Assembly: GCF_029167645.1 (NCBI RefSeq)
Contig: NZ_CP119147.1
Coordinates: 186,001 to 250,000 of the forward strand
Length of the DNA stretch: 64,000 nt
Direction of reading: 5' to 3'
From: Streptomyces sp. AM 2-1-1
Lineage (GTDB): Bacteria > Actinomycetota > Actinomycetes > Streptomycetales > Streptomycetaceae
Within the stretch, counting starts at the first letter, position 1, and each line of letters begins with the position of its first letter. Below the pieces are notes generated by a model that searched no databases, had not been told where the DNA came from, and worked only from the letters and a program-made list of their open reading frames with translations. Positions 49,725 through 64,000 of the stretch are shown one piece after another. The position numbers and the translations under genes are program-made.

Positions 49725-52700
49725 ATGAGTGTTCCAGTTCTGTGTCCGGACATGACCCATGGGCAGAGACGGCTGTGGTTTCTGCACCAGATGGAGCCGG
49801 ACGACCCCTCGTACAACATCCCCCTCGTGCTGCGGCTGACCGGTGATCTGGCGCAGTCGGCCCTCGGGGCCGCGTTCGACGAGGTGGTGGCCCGGCACGA
49901 GTCGCTGCGCATGCGCTTCCCGGACGAGGACGGCGCCCCCGCCGTGGTGGTCGGCGCGCCCGCTCCGGTGGCCATCGAGCACCTTGACCTGAGGGCCGGG
50001 AACCACCGGCTGGAAACGTTGCTGGCCGAGCGCACCAACCGCGGCTTCGACCTGGGGCAAGGGCCTCTGATGCGGGTGTCCCTCTTGCGGACGGGCGACA
50101 GCGACCACGTCCTGTGCGTGGTCCTGCACCACATCGTCGCCGACGGCTGGTCGCTCAACATCCTCCGCGACGAACTGGCAGCGCACTACGCCGCCCACCG
50201 GCAGGGTCGTGCCACGGGCCTGCCCCTGCCGGCCCCCTACCGCGCGCAGGCCGCCGCGGAGGCACGGGAGGCGGACGGTCCGCAGACACGCGAAGCACTC
50301 GCCTACTGGCAGGAACGCCTCGCCGACGTCCCTGCCCTCGAGCTGCCCCTCGAACGGCCGCGACCCGAACAGCCCTCCACGCACGGTGCTTTCCACACGC
50401 AGGTGATCACCGGCGCCGGGCCCGTGGTGGACGCGCTGGCCCGTGCCCGGCGCTGTACTCCGTTCATGGTCATGCTCGCCGCCTACCAGGCGGTCCTCCA
50501 CCGCTGCACCGGGCAGGAGGACTTCTGCATAGGCGTCCCCACCGCGGGCCGCACCGACCCGGAGGCCGAGCAGGTCATCGGCTACTTCTCCCGCACGCTG
50601 GTGCTCCGCTCCGACCTCTCCGGCGACCCCGGGTTCGCCGATCTGCTGCGCCGGGCCCGCAGCACCGCCCTCGGGGCCTTCGCCCACGAGCGGATCCCGT
50701 TCGAGCGTCTGGCCGAATCCCTGCGCCTGGACCGTGATCCGGGGCGCACGCCACTGTTCCAGACGCTGTTGACCGTGCACACCCACGACGCGGGTCTGCT
50801 GCGTGCCACCCCGTTCGCCGACCTCTCCTGCACCGAACTCGACCCGGGCATGGAGGCCTGCAAGTTCGACCTCACCCTGGACGTGCGGCGGGACGGCGAG
50901 GACGTCGTCGCCGTATTCGGGTACCGGACGGACCTCATCGACGCCGCATGGGCGGCCCGGCTAGGCCGGTGGTTCGAGACGCTGCTGCGCGCGGCGGTGG
51001 CCGACCCGGAGACCCCGGTCCGCCGGCTGCCGATGCAGGACGCGTCGGAACTCGCGGCCCTCCGGGAACGGGGCCGGGGACCGGTCCTGGCCGCAGGACC
51101 GGCGACCGTGCTCGCCGCCGTCGAGGAGGCCGTTCGCAACGGACCCGACAGGACCGCGTTGCGGGGGCGCGAGGAGTCACTCGACTACGCCACCCTGTGG
51201 TCGCGGGCCGGCCTGCTGGCCGTGCGGCTGGCGGCCCACGGGATCCGGCAGGGGGACACCGTCGGGGTTCTGCTGCCGCGCGGCCCGCACGCGGTCGTGG
51301 CGATGCTCGCCGCCTGGCGGGCCGGTGCGGCGTACGTGCCGCTCGACCCCGACTACCCGCCGGCCCGGATCGCCTTCATGATCGAGGACAGCGGCACCCG
51401 GGTCGTGCTCACGTCCGGCCGGGCAGGATCGCGCGAGGTTCCGGAAGGCGTGCGGACCCTGACCGTCGACGGGCAGGAGCCTTCCGGTGGCCCCGGGAGC
51501 AGCACGGAAACGGCCCGCGGTGGCGAACGGATCGGTGCTCCGGGCGAGTCCGGCGGTTCCCCTGCCGCCGTTCTTCCCGTCACCCGTCCCGACGACTCCG
51601 CCTACGTCATCTACACCTCGGGTTCGACCGGCACCCCCAAGGGCGTCCTCGTACCGCACCGCGCGCTCGCCGAACGGGTCCGGTGGATGCGTGAGGGCTA
51701 CGGCATCACGCACACCGACCGCGTCCTGCACTGCGCCTCGCTCAGCTTCGACACCAGCGCCGAGGAGCTCTTCCCGGCCCTGGCCGCCGGCGCCACCCTG
51801 GTCGTCGCCGAAGCCGGTGCCGCCCTGCCGGACCAGCTCGGCGACCCCTTCACCGCCGACGTCACGGTCATGGACCTGCCCACCCCGTACTGGCACCAAC
51901 TGGTCGGCGACCTGGACGCGGTGGCATGGCCCGACCCGCTGCGGCTGATGATCCTGGGCGCCGACCAGGTGAGGTCCACCGCGGTCGGTGCCTGGCGGGC
52001 CCGGTTCGGGGACCGGGTCCGGCTCGTCAACTCCTACGGTCCCACCGAGACCACGATCATCGCGACGACGGCCGACCTCACAGCCGCAGACAGCCGTACC
52101 CGCCCGCCGATCGGCGCGCCGATCGGCGGGGTCCGTGCGGCGGTCTGCGACGCGCAGGGCGGCCTCGTCCCGCCCGGCACCCCCGGGGAACTGCTGATCG
52201 GCGGCGCGGGGGTGAGCCACGGATACACCGGCAGACCCGGCGCCACCGCCCGTGCCTTCGTCCCCGACCCGGAAGGACCGCCCGGGTCCCGCCGCTACCG
52301 GACCGGTGACCTCGTCCGGCACCGGCACGACGGCGCGCTGGAGTTCCTCGGCCGTCTGGACGGCCAGGTCAAGGTGCGCGGCTACCGGGTGGAGCCGGGC
52401 GAGGTCGAGAACGCGCTGATGCGACAGCCGGGGGTCGCGGAGGCGGTGGTCGTCGCCCGTGCGGACGCCCTGGTGGGATACGTGGTCCCGGTGACTCCCG
52501 CCGGGGGCCCGCACGCTCCCGGTGCCGGCCTCCCTCCCCGGGCTGACGCCCGGTCCGCCGGCTCGGCGGGGCCCGCCGGTTCCGCGGGCGCGTACGCGGG
52601 CGCCGCCCAGGGCGGTCCCGCCGCCGTCGCGGACACCGCGCCGGGCAGTGAGGTCCTCGACCCCTCCGCCCTGCGGGCCGCGCTCGCCGCCTCCCTCCCC

Positions 52701-53140
52701 GCCCACCTGGTACCCAACGCCGTACTCGTCCTGGAGCGGCTGCCGCTCACGCCCAACGGGAAGCTCGACCGCGCCGCCCTGCCCGCCCCCGACCAGCGCC
52801 CCGCCCTCCGCGAGGCGTACGTGGCCCCGCGCACCGAGGCGGAGGAACTCGTCGCGGACATCTGGCGCGAGGTCCTCGGCATCGACCGGGTCGGGGCGAT
52901 GGACGACTTCTTCGACCTCGGCGGGCACTCCTTGCTCGCCACCAGGGTGGTCGCCCGGATCCGGGCGACCGCTGAACTGACCGTCCCCCTGCGCACCCTG
53001 TTCACCCACCGGACGGCCGCAGCCTTCGCCGAAGCGGTGGAAGCCGCCTTGGTGGCCGAAATCGATGCCCTTTCGGACGACGAGGCCGCGAGCCTCCTGT
53101 CCGCCGGGGACGACTCCCTGGAAGGAACCGGTTCGCCGTC

Positions 53141-53144
<4 letters not shown>
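49725..53144 (+). CDS. Nonribosomal peptide synthetase, C-A-T
   Basis: 1139 residues. Condensation domain about 5-430, with the active-site motif HHIVADGWS near 135. Adenylation domain about 445-1020, with the ATP loop [13 protein letters not shown] near 627, [10 protein letters not shown] near 767 and A10 PNGKLDR near 1010. Carrier domain about 1045-1110, with LGGHSL near 1066 carrying the phosphopantetheine Ser. By eye the specificity residues read D-T-E-D-M-L-S-I-I, with acidic residues at 239 and 278, hinting at a basic amino acid; I know no exact match. A roughly 65-residue Gly/Ala/Pro insertion interrupts the adenylation subdomain near 925-990. GGGGGAG precedes ATG 49725. The stop overlaps the next gene by 4 bp. 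Confidence 0.92.
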
Positions 53145-58866
<5,722 letters not shown>

Positions 58867-58870
<4 letters not shown>

Positions 58871-60384
58871 CCGCGCCCCGGCGCGCGGCCGCCGCGCCGC
58901 CTCCCGGCTCCCTGCTGGAGGTGCTGGCCCACCGCGCCGCACTCGACCCCGGCCGCACCGCGCTGCACAACGGCGGGAGCAGCCTCGACTTCGGCAGCTG
59001 GCAGCGCCGCTCCACCGCCCTCGCCGCAGGCCTCCTCGCGCGCGGGCTGCGCCCCGGGGATCCGGTGGGGCTGTGGTACGGCAGTACCCGCTGGACGGAG
59101 TACGCCGTCGCCTACTGCGCGGTGCTGCGGGCAGGCGGGGTCGCCGTACCGCTCAGCGACCGCATGGCACCGGCCGCCGCCGCGCACGTCCTGAGCGACT
59201 GCCGGGCGGTCGCCGTCCTGCACGCACCGGGCGGACCGCCGCCACGGCTTCCCGAAGGCGTGTGGGCGGCGCCGGGCGACCTGATCGAGGCCGAGGCGGG
59301 CGAGAAGGCGCCGGACATCGCGCCGCCCGCTCCCGGCGCGTCCGCGCAGTACCTCTACACCTCCGGCACCACCGGCCTGCCCAAAGGTGTCCGCGCGACC
59401 CATGCCAATCTGGCCCACGGGTGCACCCTCGACGAGCGACGCAGGCCGCTGCGGCACTCCCGTACTTTCCTCCACAGCTTTCCCATAGGGACGAACGCCG
59501 GCCAGACGATGCTCGTCAACTGCCTGAACGCGGCTGCCACCGGTGTCGCGGCCCCGCAGTTCACCCCCCTGCGGTTCGCCCGGCTGATCGAGGAGCACAC
59601 GGTCGGCAGCGTGTTCCTGGTGCCGGCGACCGCCATCGAGCTGCTGGCCTCCCCGGCCCTGTCGCGCTGCGACCTGAGCTCGGTCCGGCTGGTCGGCTCC
59701 ACCGCCGCGGCGCTGCCGCAGCCCGTCGCGCTGCGCCTGTCGCAGGTCTTCGAGGGTGCGCAGATCGTCAACTACTACACCTCCACCGAGGCCGCGCCCG
59801 CACAGATCACCCTCCTCTTCGATCCCGGCCGTCCGGGCTCGCCCGGTCTGCCGGCCGCGCTCGACCAGCTGCGGATCACCGACCGTGACGGCCGCCCCGT
59901 TCCCGCGGGCGAGGCCGGTGAGATCTGGCTGCGCTCTCCCGCCTCGCCCCGCTCCTACCTCGGACCGCAGGAGAACGACGCGGACGTCTTCCAGGGCCGG
60001 TGGGTGCGGATGGGCGATCTCGGGATGCTGGACGACGACGGCTACCTCCACCTGCTGGACCGGGAACGCGATGTGGTGAAGTCCGGGGCGTACAAGGTCT
60101 CCACGATCCAGGTGGAGAACGCGCTGCACGCCCATCCCGAGATCGCCGATGCCGCCGCCTTCGGGATCCCGCACCCGGTGCTCGGCAGTGTGGTGGCGGC
60201 CGTGGTGGTCCCCCGGCACGGCGAGCCGGACGTCCCCGGACTGCGGTCCTTCCTGCTGGACCGGCTGGCGGCGCACGAGCTCCCGGCCCGGTTCCTCTTC
60301 CGCGACACCCTGCCCCGCAACGAGGGCGGCAAGGTCCTCAAACGTGAACTGCACCGGCTTCTGGACGACGAGGCGATCTCATGA
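58867..60384 (+). CDS. Acyl-adenylating enzyme (class I AMP-forming ligase)
   Basis: 505 residues of the ANL superfamily. The ATP loop is [13 protein letters not shown] near 164, the aromatic motif YYTSTEAAP near 302 replaces the usual YGxTE, the hinge region is [20 protein letters not shown] near 382 and the C-terminal catalytic Lys is in [12 protein letters not shown] near 489. It activates a carboxylic acid as its AMP ester and would load it on CoA or on a carrier protein; the free carrier at 63691 is the obvious acceptor (inference). Start GTG 58867 overlaps the preceding stop (GTGA). The next gene begins in its last codons, so coupling is tight. Confidence 0.87.
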
Positions 60385-63300
60385 CCCTGCCCACACCCTC
60401 CGCGGCCACGGCCCCGCTCGGCACGGCTGCGACGGGACCCGTCCCGTTCGATCCGGCCCCGCTGGACCCGGCCCAGCACGGCGTCTGGGTCACCGAACAG
60501 GCGATGGGGACCGGTTCCGCCTACCACCTCAGCGTCGCGCTCCACTTCCGGGGGCCGCTGGACCCGGCGGCCCTGCACACCGCGTGGACCTCGTTCGTGC
60601 ACGACAACCCGGTGCTCGCCGCCCGCGTCGACCCCGCCGGACCGTGTCTGGTCCCCGGGCCGGTTCCCTCCGTGCGACACCACACCTGTGCCCCCGCCGA
60701 CCTGGCGAAGCTCCAGGAGGAGGAGAGTGCCGCCGCGTTCGCCCCGGACGGTGCCCTGGTCCGCCCGACCCTCTTCACCACCGGCCCCGGCTGCCACACC
60801 TTGCTGCTGGTCGCCCACCACATCGTCTTCGACGGCGAGTCCAAGGACGTCTACGTGTCCGGGCTGGCGCGTCACTACCGGGCCGCGACCCAGGACCCCG
60901 TCACCGTGGACCCGGACCGGCCCGTACCCCCTCCGTCCGCGCCCGCCCTCACCGGACAGGCCGTCGACGCCGCGGCCCGGTTCTGGGCCGGCCGCTGGCA
61001 GGAGAGCTCCGCTCCGGCCCTTCCGGGACAGTCCGCGCACTCCCTGGTCGACCCGGTCGCACCCGCTCCCGGGAACGCTGCCGAATTCCGGATCGACGGC
61101 CGGCGGCACGCCCGCCTGACCGCCACCGCGACCGCACTCCGCGTCACCCGGTTCGAACTGCTGACCGCCGCCTGGCACGCGCTCCTGCTGCGCTACGGCA
61201 ACACCGAGCCCGCCACCGCCGTCGAGCTCTCGACCCGCGTCCCGGCCACAGCCGGACGGGCCGGGCTCCACGTCAACGAGCTGCCGCTCTTCACGCACCC
61301 CCGTCCGCACGCCCCGTTCCAGGAGTTCGTCCAGGAGGTCCGGGAGGAGCTGCGCGCCCTGTACGCCCACCGACCGGTGCCGCTGAGCCGTGCCGTCCGT
61401 GGGCTGACGCCGCGCACCGCGCTGTGCCCGCTCTCCCTCAGCTACCGGCGCCGCACCACCTCGGCGCAGGCCGGTTTCGGTGACGAGCTGGATGTCCGTA
61501 CCGAGTGGATCGGCTTCGCCCGTACCGCCCGCAACCTCGCCCACCTCCAGCTCGTCGACTCACCGGACGCGCTGGAGGGCAGCCTGCAGTACCGCGCGGC
61601 CGCCTTCGCCCCCGAAGCCCCCGCACGTGTCCTGACCCACTTCCTCACCCTGCTGGACGGCGTGCTGGACGCGCCGGACACCCCCCTCGCCGGCCTGCCG
61701 TTGCTCCCGCCGCAGGAACTCGCGCTCCTGCTCACCGACACCACGGCCGCGCCCGGCAATGCCGACGTCAGCCTGCCCGCCCTGTTCGCGGCCCAGGCAG
61801 CGGCCACCCCGGACGCCGTCGCCGTCGTCGACGGGAACGACGAGATCAGCTACGCCCGGCTCGACGCGGCGGTACGCCGGTTCGCGCACCGGCTGCGCGA
61901 ACGGGGCGCCGGCCCCGGCAGCCTGGTCGGCATCGCCCTGCCCAGGTCCGCCGCCCAGCTCGTCGCCGTGCTCGGGGTGCTCACCGCCGGCGCGGCCTAC
62001 CTGCCGCTCGACCCCGACCACCCCGAGGAGCGGCTGGCGTTCATCCGCGCCGACTCCGGCCTCACTCTTCAGGTCTCCGACGCCCCCGGGCCCGGCGTCC
62101 TCGCCCCGGAACCCCTCGGCGAGCCCGGCACCCCACCACCCGCCCCGGCCCCGCCGGCCCTCGAAGACCCCGCGTACGTGCTGTACACCTCGGGCTCCAC
62201 CGGCACGCCCAAGGGGGTCGAGGTGCCGCACGGGGCGCTGGCGAACCTGCTGGCCGCGATGGTCGGGACAGCCGGCGCGCGGCCCGGGGACCGCTGGCTC
62301 GGCCTCACCTCCCTCTCCTTCGACATCTCCACCGTCGAGCTCTTCGTCCCGCTCGTCACGGGCGGTCGCGTCGTCCTCGTACCGGAGGGGCGGCACCGCG
62401 ACGGCGACGCGCTCACCGGTCTCGTGGAACGTCACGCGCTCACTCATGTTCAGGCCACACCGAGCGGCTGGCGGCTGATGCTCGCCGCCGGACTGCACGC
62501 CCCCGGGCTCGTCGCGCTCACCGGCGGTGAAGCGCTGCCCGCGCCCCTCGCGGCCACGCTGCGCCGCGCCGTGGGGCGGCTGGTCAACGTCTACGGTCCG
62601 ACGGAGACCACGGTCTGGTCGACTTCCGCCGACATCGAGGCGGACGGCCCCGTCCTCATCGGCGGGCCGCTGGCCAATACCCGTACGTACGTCCTGGACG
62701 AGCGCCTGCGCCCGCTGCCGTACGCGACGACCGGCGAGCTGTACATCGGAGGCAGCGGCGTCGCGCACGGGTACCGCGGGCGGGCCGGGCTCACCGCGAG
62801 CCGGTTCGTGCCCGACCCCTTCGGGCCGCCCGGCTCGCGCCTCTACCGCACCGGGGATCTGGTCCGGCTCCGGACCGACGGAAGGCTGGAGTTCGCGGGC
62901 CGGTCCGACACCCAGGTCAAGATCCGCGGACACCGGATCGAACTCGGCGAGGTCGAGACCGCGCTCTCGGGACATCCGGAGGTGGCCCAGGCCCTGGCCG
63001 TGCTCCGCGACGGTGCGGACGGCGAACAGGACCGGCTCGTGGCATACGTCGTACCCGCACCGGCCGGCCCGGTGCCGTCCCCCGACGCCCTGCGCGCTCA
63101 TCTGGCCCGGAGTCTGCCGGCCGCCGCGCTGCCCGCGGTGTACGTGATGCTCGACGCCCTTCCGCTCACTCCCAACGGGAAACTCGACCGGGCCCGTCTG
63201 CCCGAGCCGCCGCGGAGCCGCGACACGACCGACGAGCGGGTCACCGCCGGCGGGGAGCAGGGAGTCGTCGCCGCCGTGCTGGCGATCTGGCGGCACGTGC

Positions 63301-63491
63301 TCGACCTGGACGACCTCGGGCCCGACGAGGACCTGTTCGACCTGGGCGGTCACTCACTGACCATCACCTCCATCGCGGGCCGCATCCGCAAGGAGTTCGG
63401 CGTGTCGGTCCCCTTCGACGTCTTCTTCGACAGCCCCACCGTCCACGGTGTCGCAGCCTGCGTCACCGACCTCATGGAGGAGAACAGATGA
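60381..63491 (+). CDS. Nonribosomal peptide synthetase, C-A-T
   Basis: 1036 residues. The condensation domain spans about 25-430 with HHIVFDGES near 147 (normal HHxxxDG); its N-terminal [20 protein letters not shown] is diverged from typical condensation starts. Adenylation about 455-940: [14 protein letters not shown] near 602, [10 protein letters not shown] near 735, A10 PNGKLDR near 931. Specificity residues read D-I-V-A-L-G-V-V-W by eye, nearest to the glycine-type D-I-L-Q-L-G-x-I-W; low confidence. Carrier about 955-1030 with LGGHSLTI near 989. It overlaps the ligase gene by 4 bp upstream and the MbtH gene by 4 bp downstream. Confidence 0.92.
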   Translation: MTLPTPSAATAPLGTAATGPVPFDPAPLDPAQHGVWVTEQAMGTGSAYHLSVALHFRGPLDPAALHTAWTSFVHDNPVLAARVDPAGPCLVPGPVPSVRHHTCAPADLAKLQEEESAAAFAPDGALVRPTLFTTGPGCHTLLLVAHHIVFDGESKDVYVSGLARHYRAATQDPVTVDPDRPVPPPSAPALTGQAVDAAARFWAGRWQESSAPALPGQSAHSLVDPVAPAPGNAAEFRIDGRRHARLTATATALRVTRFELLTAAWHALLLRYGNTEPATAVELSTRVPATAGRAGLHVNELPLFTHPRPHAPFQEFVQEVREELRALYAHRPVPLSRAVRGLTPRTALCPLSLSYRRRTTSAQAGFGDELDVRTEWIGFARTARNLAHLQLVDSPDALEGSLQYRAAAFAPEAPARVLTHFLTLLDGVLDAPDTPLAGLPLLPPQELALLLTDTTAAPGNADVSLPALFAAQAAATPDAVAVVDGNDEISYARLDAAVRRFAHRLRERGAGPGSLVGIALPRSAAQLVAVLGVLTAGAAYLPLDPDHPEERLAFIRADSGLTLQVSDAPGPGVLAPEPLGEPGTPPPAPAPPALEDPAYVLYTSGSTGTPKGVEVPHGALANLLAAMVGTAGARPGDRWLGLTSLSFDISTVELFVPLVTGGRVVLVPEGRHRDGDALTGLVERHALTHVQATPSGWRLMLAAGLHAPGLVALTGGEALPAPLAATLRRAVGRLVNVYGPTETTVWSTSADIEADGPVLIGGPLANTRTYVLDERLRPLPYATTGELYIGGSGVAHGYRGRAGLTASRFVPDPFGPPGSRLYRTGDLVRLRTDGRLEFAGRSDTQVKIRGHRIELGEVETALSGHPEVAQALAVLRDGADGEQDRLVAYVVPAPAGPVPSPDALRAHLARSLPAAALPAVYVMLDALPLTPNGKLDRARLPEPPRSRDTTDERVTAGGEQGVVAAVLAIWRHVLDLDDLGPDEDLFDLGGHSLTITSIAGRIRKEFGVSVPFDVFFDSPTVHGVAACVTDLMEENR

Positions 63492-63694
63492 ACGCGAGCA
63501 TCCGCTACCAGGTGGTGGTCAACGAGGAGGAGCAGCACGCCCTCTGGCCGGCCGAGTCGCTCCCGCCGCAGGGCTGGCAGCCGGACGGATTCAGCGGCAC
63601 GGAGGACGAGTGCGTGGTCCACGTCGACGAGGTCTGGCCCGACATCAGGCCGCTGAGCCTGCGCCGCCGGCTGGCGGAGCAGGAACAGCTGTGA
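63488..63694 (+). CDS. MbtH-like protein
   Basis: A 68-residue MbtH family member, the small chaperone that activates adenylation domains. The family pattern is present: [17 protein letters not shown], then [20 protein letters not shown] and [14 protein letters not shown], with the three conserved Trp. Small departures are His for Tyr/Ser in EEQHALW and VVHV in place of the usual CLxYI. It lies between the synthetase and carrier genes with 4-bp overlaps on both sides, so it probably serves the adenylation domains encoded upstream. Confidence 0.93.
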   Translation: MNASIRYQVVVNEEEQHALWPAESLPPQGWQPDGFSGTEDECVVHVDEVWPDIRPLSLRRRLAEQEQL

Positions 63695-63969
63695 GCGGCG
63701 CCGCCCCCGCCACCGGGACGCGCGCCCGGCTCGCCGGGCTGATCCGCGAGGCCATGGACGGGCAGATCGGCACGGACGAACTCCTCGGGTCCCGGGCGAC
63801 CCTGACCGAGGTGGGTGTCACCTCGCTGGGCCTGCTGAGGCTGGCCGACGCCCTGGAGGAGGAGTTCGGTGTCGAGGTCGACCTCGCCGACCCGTCGTTC
63901 TACCGGGAAACCGTGGACACACTGGCCGCCCGGGTCGACGCCGCGGACGTCGGAGAGCCCCGTGAGTGA
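63691..63969 (+). CDS. Free-standing acyl/peptidyl carrier protein
   Basis: A 92-residue phosphopantetheine carrier protein. LAGLIREAMDGQIGTDELLG is helix one. The attachment motif is GVTSLGLLRLADALEEEFGV near residues 46-65, with Ser 49 as the likely site; the usual preceding Asp is Thr. DTLAARVDA forms the last helix. It is probably the acceptor of the acid activated by the ligase at 58867. The GTG overlaps the MbtH stop (GTGA). Confidence 0.85.
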   Translation: MSGAAPATGTRARLAGLIREAMDGQIGTDELLGSRATLTEVGVTSLGLLRLADALEEEFGVEVDLADPSFYRETVDTLAARVDAADVGEPRE

Positions 63970-64000
63970 GGCGGAGGTCCCCGCCGCGGACCTCGCGGTG
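63962..64000 (+). CDS. Start of next cluster gene, cut by window edge
   Basis: GTG 63962 overlaps the carrier-protein stop and reads MSEAEVPAADLAV to the edge in G/C-ending codons. The overlap style continues the operon. Too short to identify. Confidence 0.5.
   Translation, partial: MSEAEVPAADLAV

Noticed and set aside
50114..50737. Long Arg/Pro-rich frames inside the synthetase genes (also 55341, 58048-58866, 61505)
   Set aside because: Alternative frames of condensation, adenylation and transporter domains that are unambiguous in the main frame.

Overview
The window is high-GC actinobacterial chromosome, almost certainly Streptomyces. Supporting signs are coding frames with G/C-filled third positions, frequent GTG starts, many 4-bp ATGA/GTGA gene overlaps, a gas-vesicle operon in the order gvpO-A-F-G-Y-Z-J-L-S-K, and the streptomycete type of sulfur leader peptide. 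No rRNA, tRNA or CRISPR array was seen.

Layout. (1) 1-2455, minus: arginine deiminase (cut by the window edge) with an arginine/ornithine-type antiporter. (2) 2456-3283: a 14-bp tandem repeat and a small membrane protein. (3) 3284-8835, plus: ten-gene gvp operon. (4) 8866-17786: mixed housekeeping and unassigned genes (diiron-type redox enzyme, two methyltransferases, CDGSH protein, PfkB kinase, FprA-type ferredoxin reductase, ABC exporter, Cys-rich protein) and a decayed transporter. (5) 18117-21411, minus: two acyl-CoA dehydrogenases and a quinone oxidoreductase in one operon behind a palindrome-overlapped promoter, followed by an XRE-cupin regulator. (6) 22285-23230: a divergent pair, a CstR/CsoR-like repressor and a rhodanese-membrane protein, around a textbook operator. 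(7) 23721-28525: S33 peptidase, DUF2087, FUSC exporter and a secreted pectate lyase with a ricin-type lectin domain.

(8) 29057-46935 is an organosulfur island. The plus arm runs from a Cys-containing leader peptide through SfnB-like and SsuD-like enzymes, an amino-acid-type ABC transporter, a sarcosine-oxidase-like flavoenzyme, a GNAT acetyltransferase and two flavin monooxygenases. The minus arm runs from a second leader peptide, followed by a hairpin with a U-tract, through an MFS transporter and a paralogous pair of flavin monooxygenases. The arms converge on a scar where two divergent genes have both lost their 5' ends. The gene set recalls the Bacillus yxe/ytm S-alkylcysteine salvage operons, so I infer uptake, N-acetylation and oxidative C-S cleavage of S-modified cysteines, controlled by Cys-responsive attenuation.

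(9) 47177-49252: DUF1684, SnoaL-like protein and an IS5 transposase remnant. (10) 49537-64000: the start of a nonribosomal peptide cluster behind a good sigma-70-like promoter. It holds a C-A-T synthetase, a C-A(Ser)-T-TE synthetase fused to a complete MFS exporter and carrying a Cys-nucleophile thioesterase, an acyl-adenylating enzyme, a second C-A-T synthetase, an MbtH protein and a free carrier protein, all translationally coupled. It runs off the right edge. I do not recognise its product.
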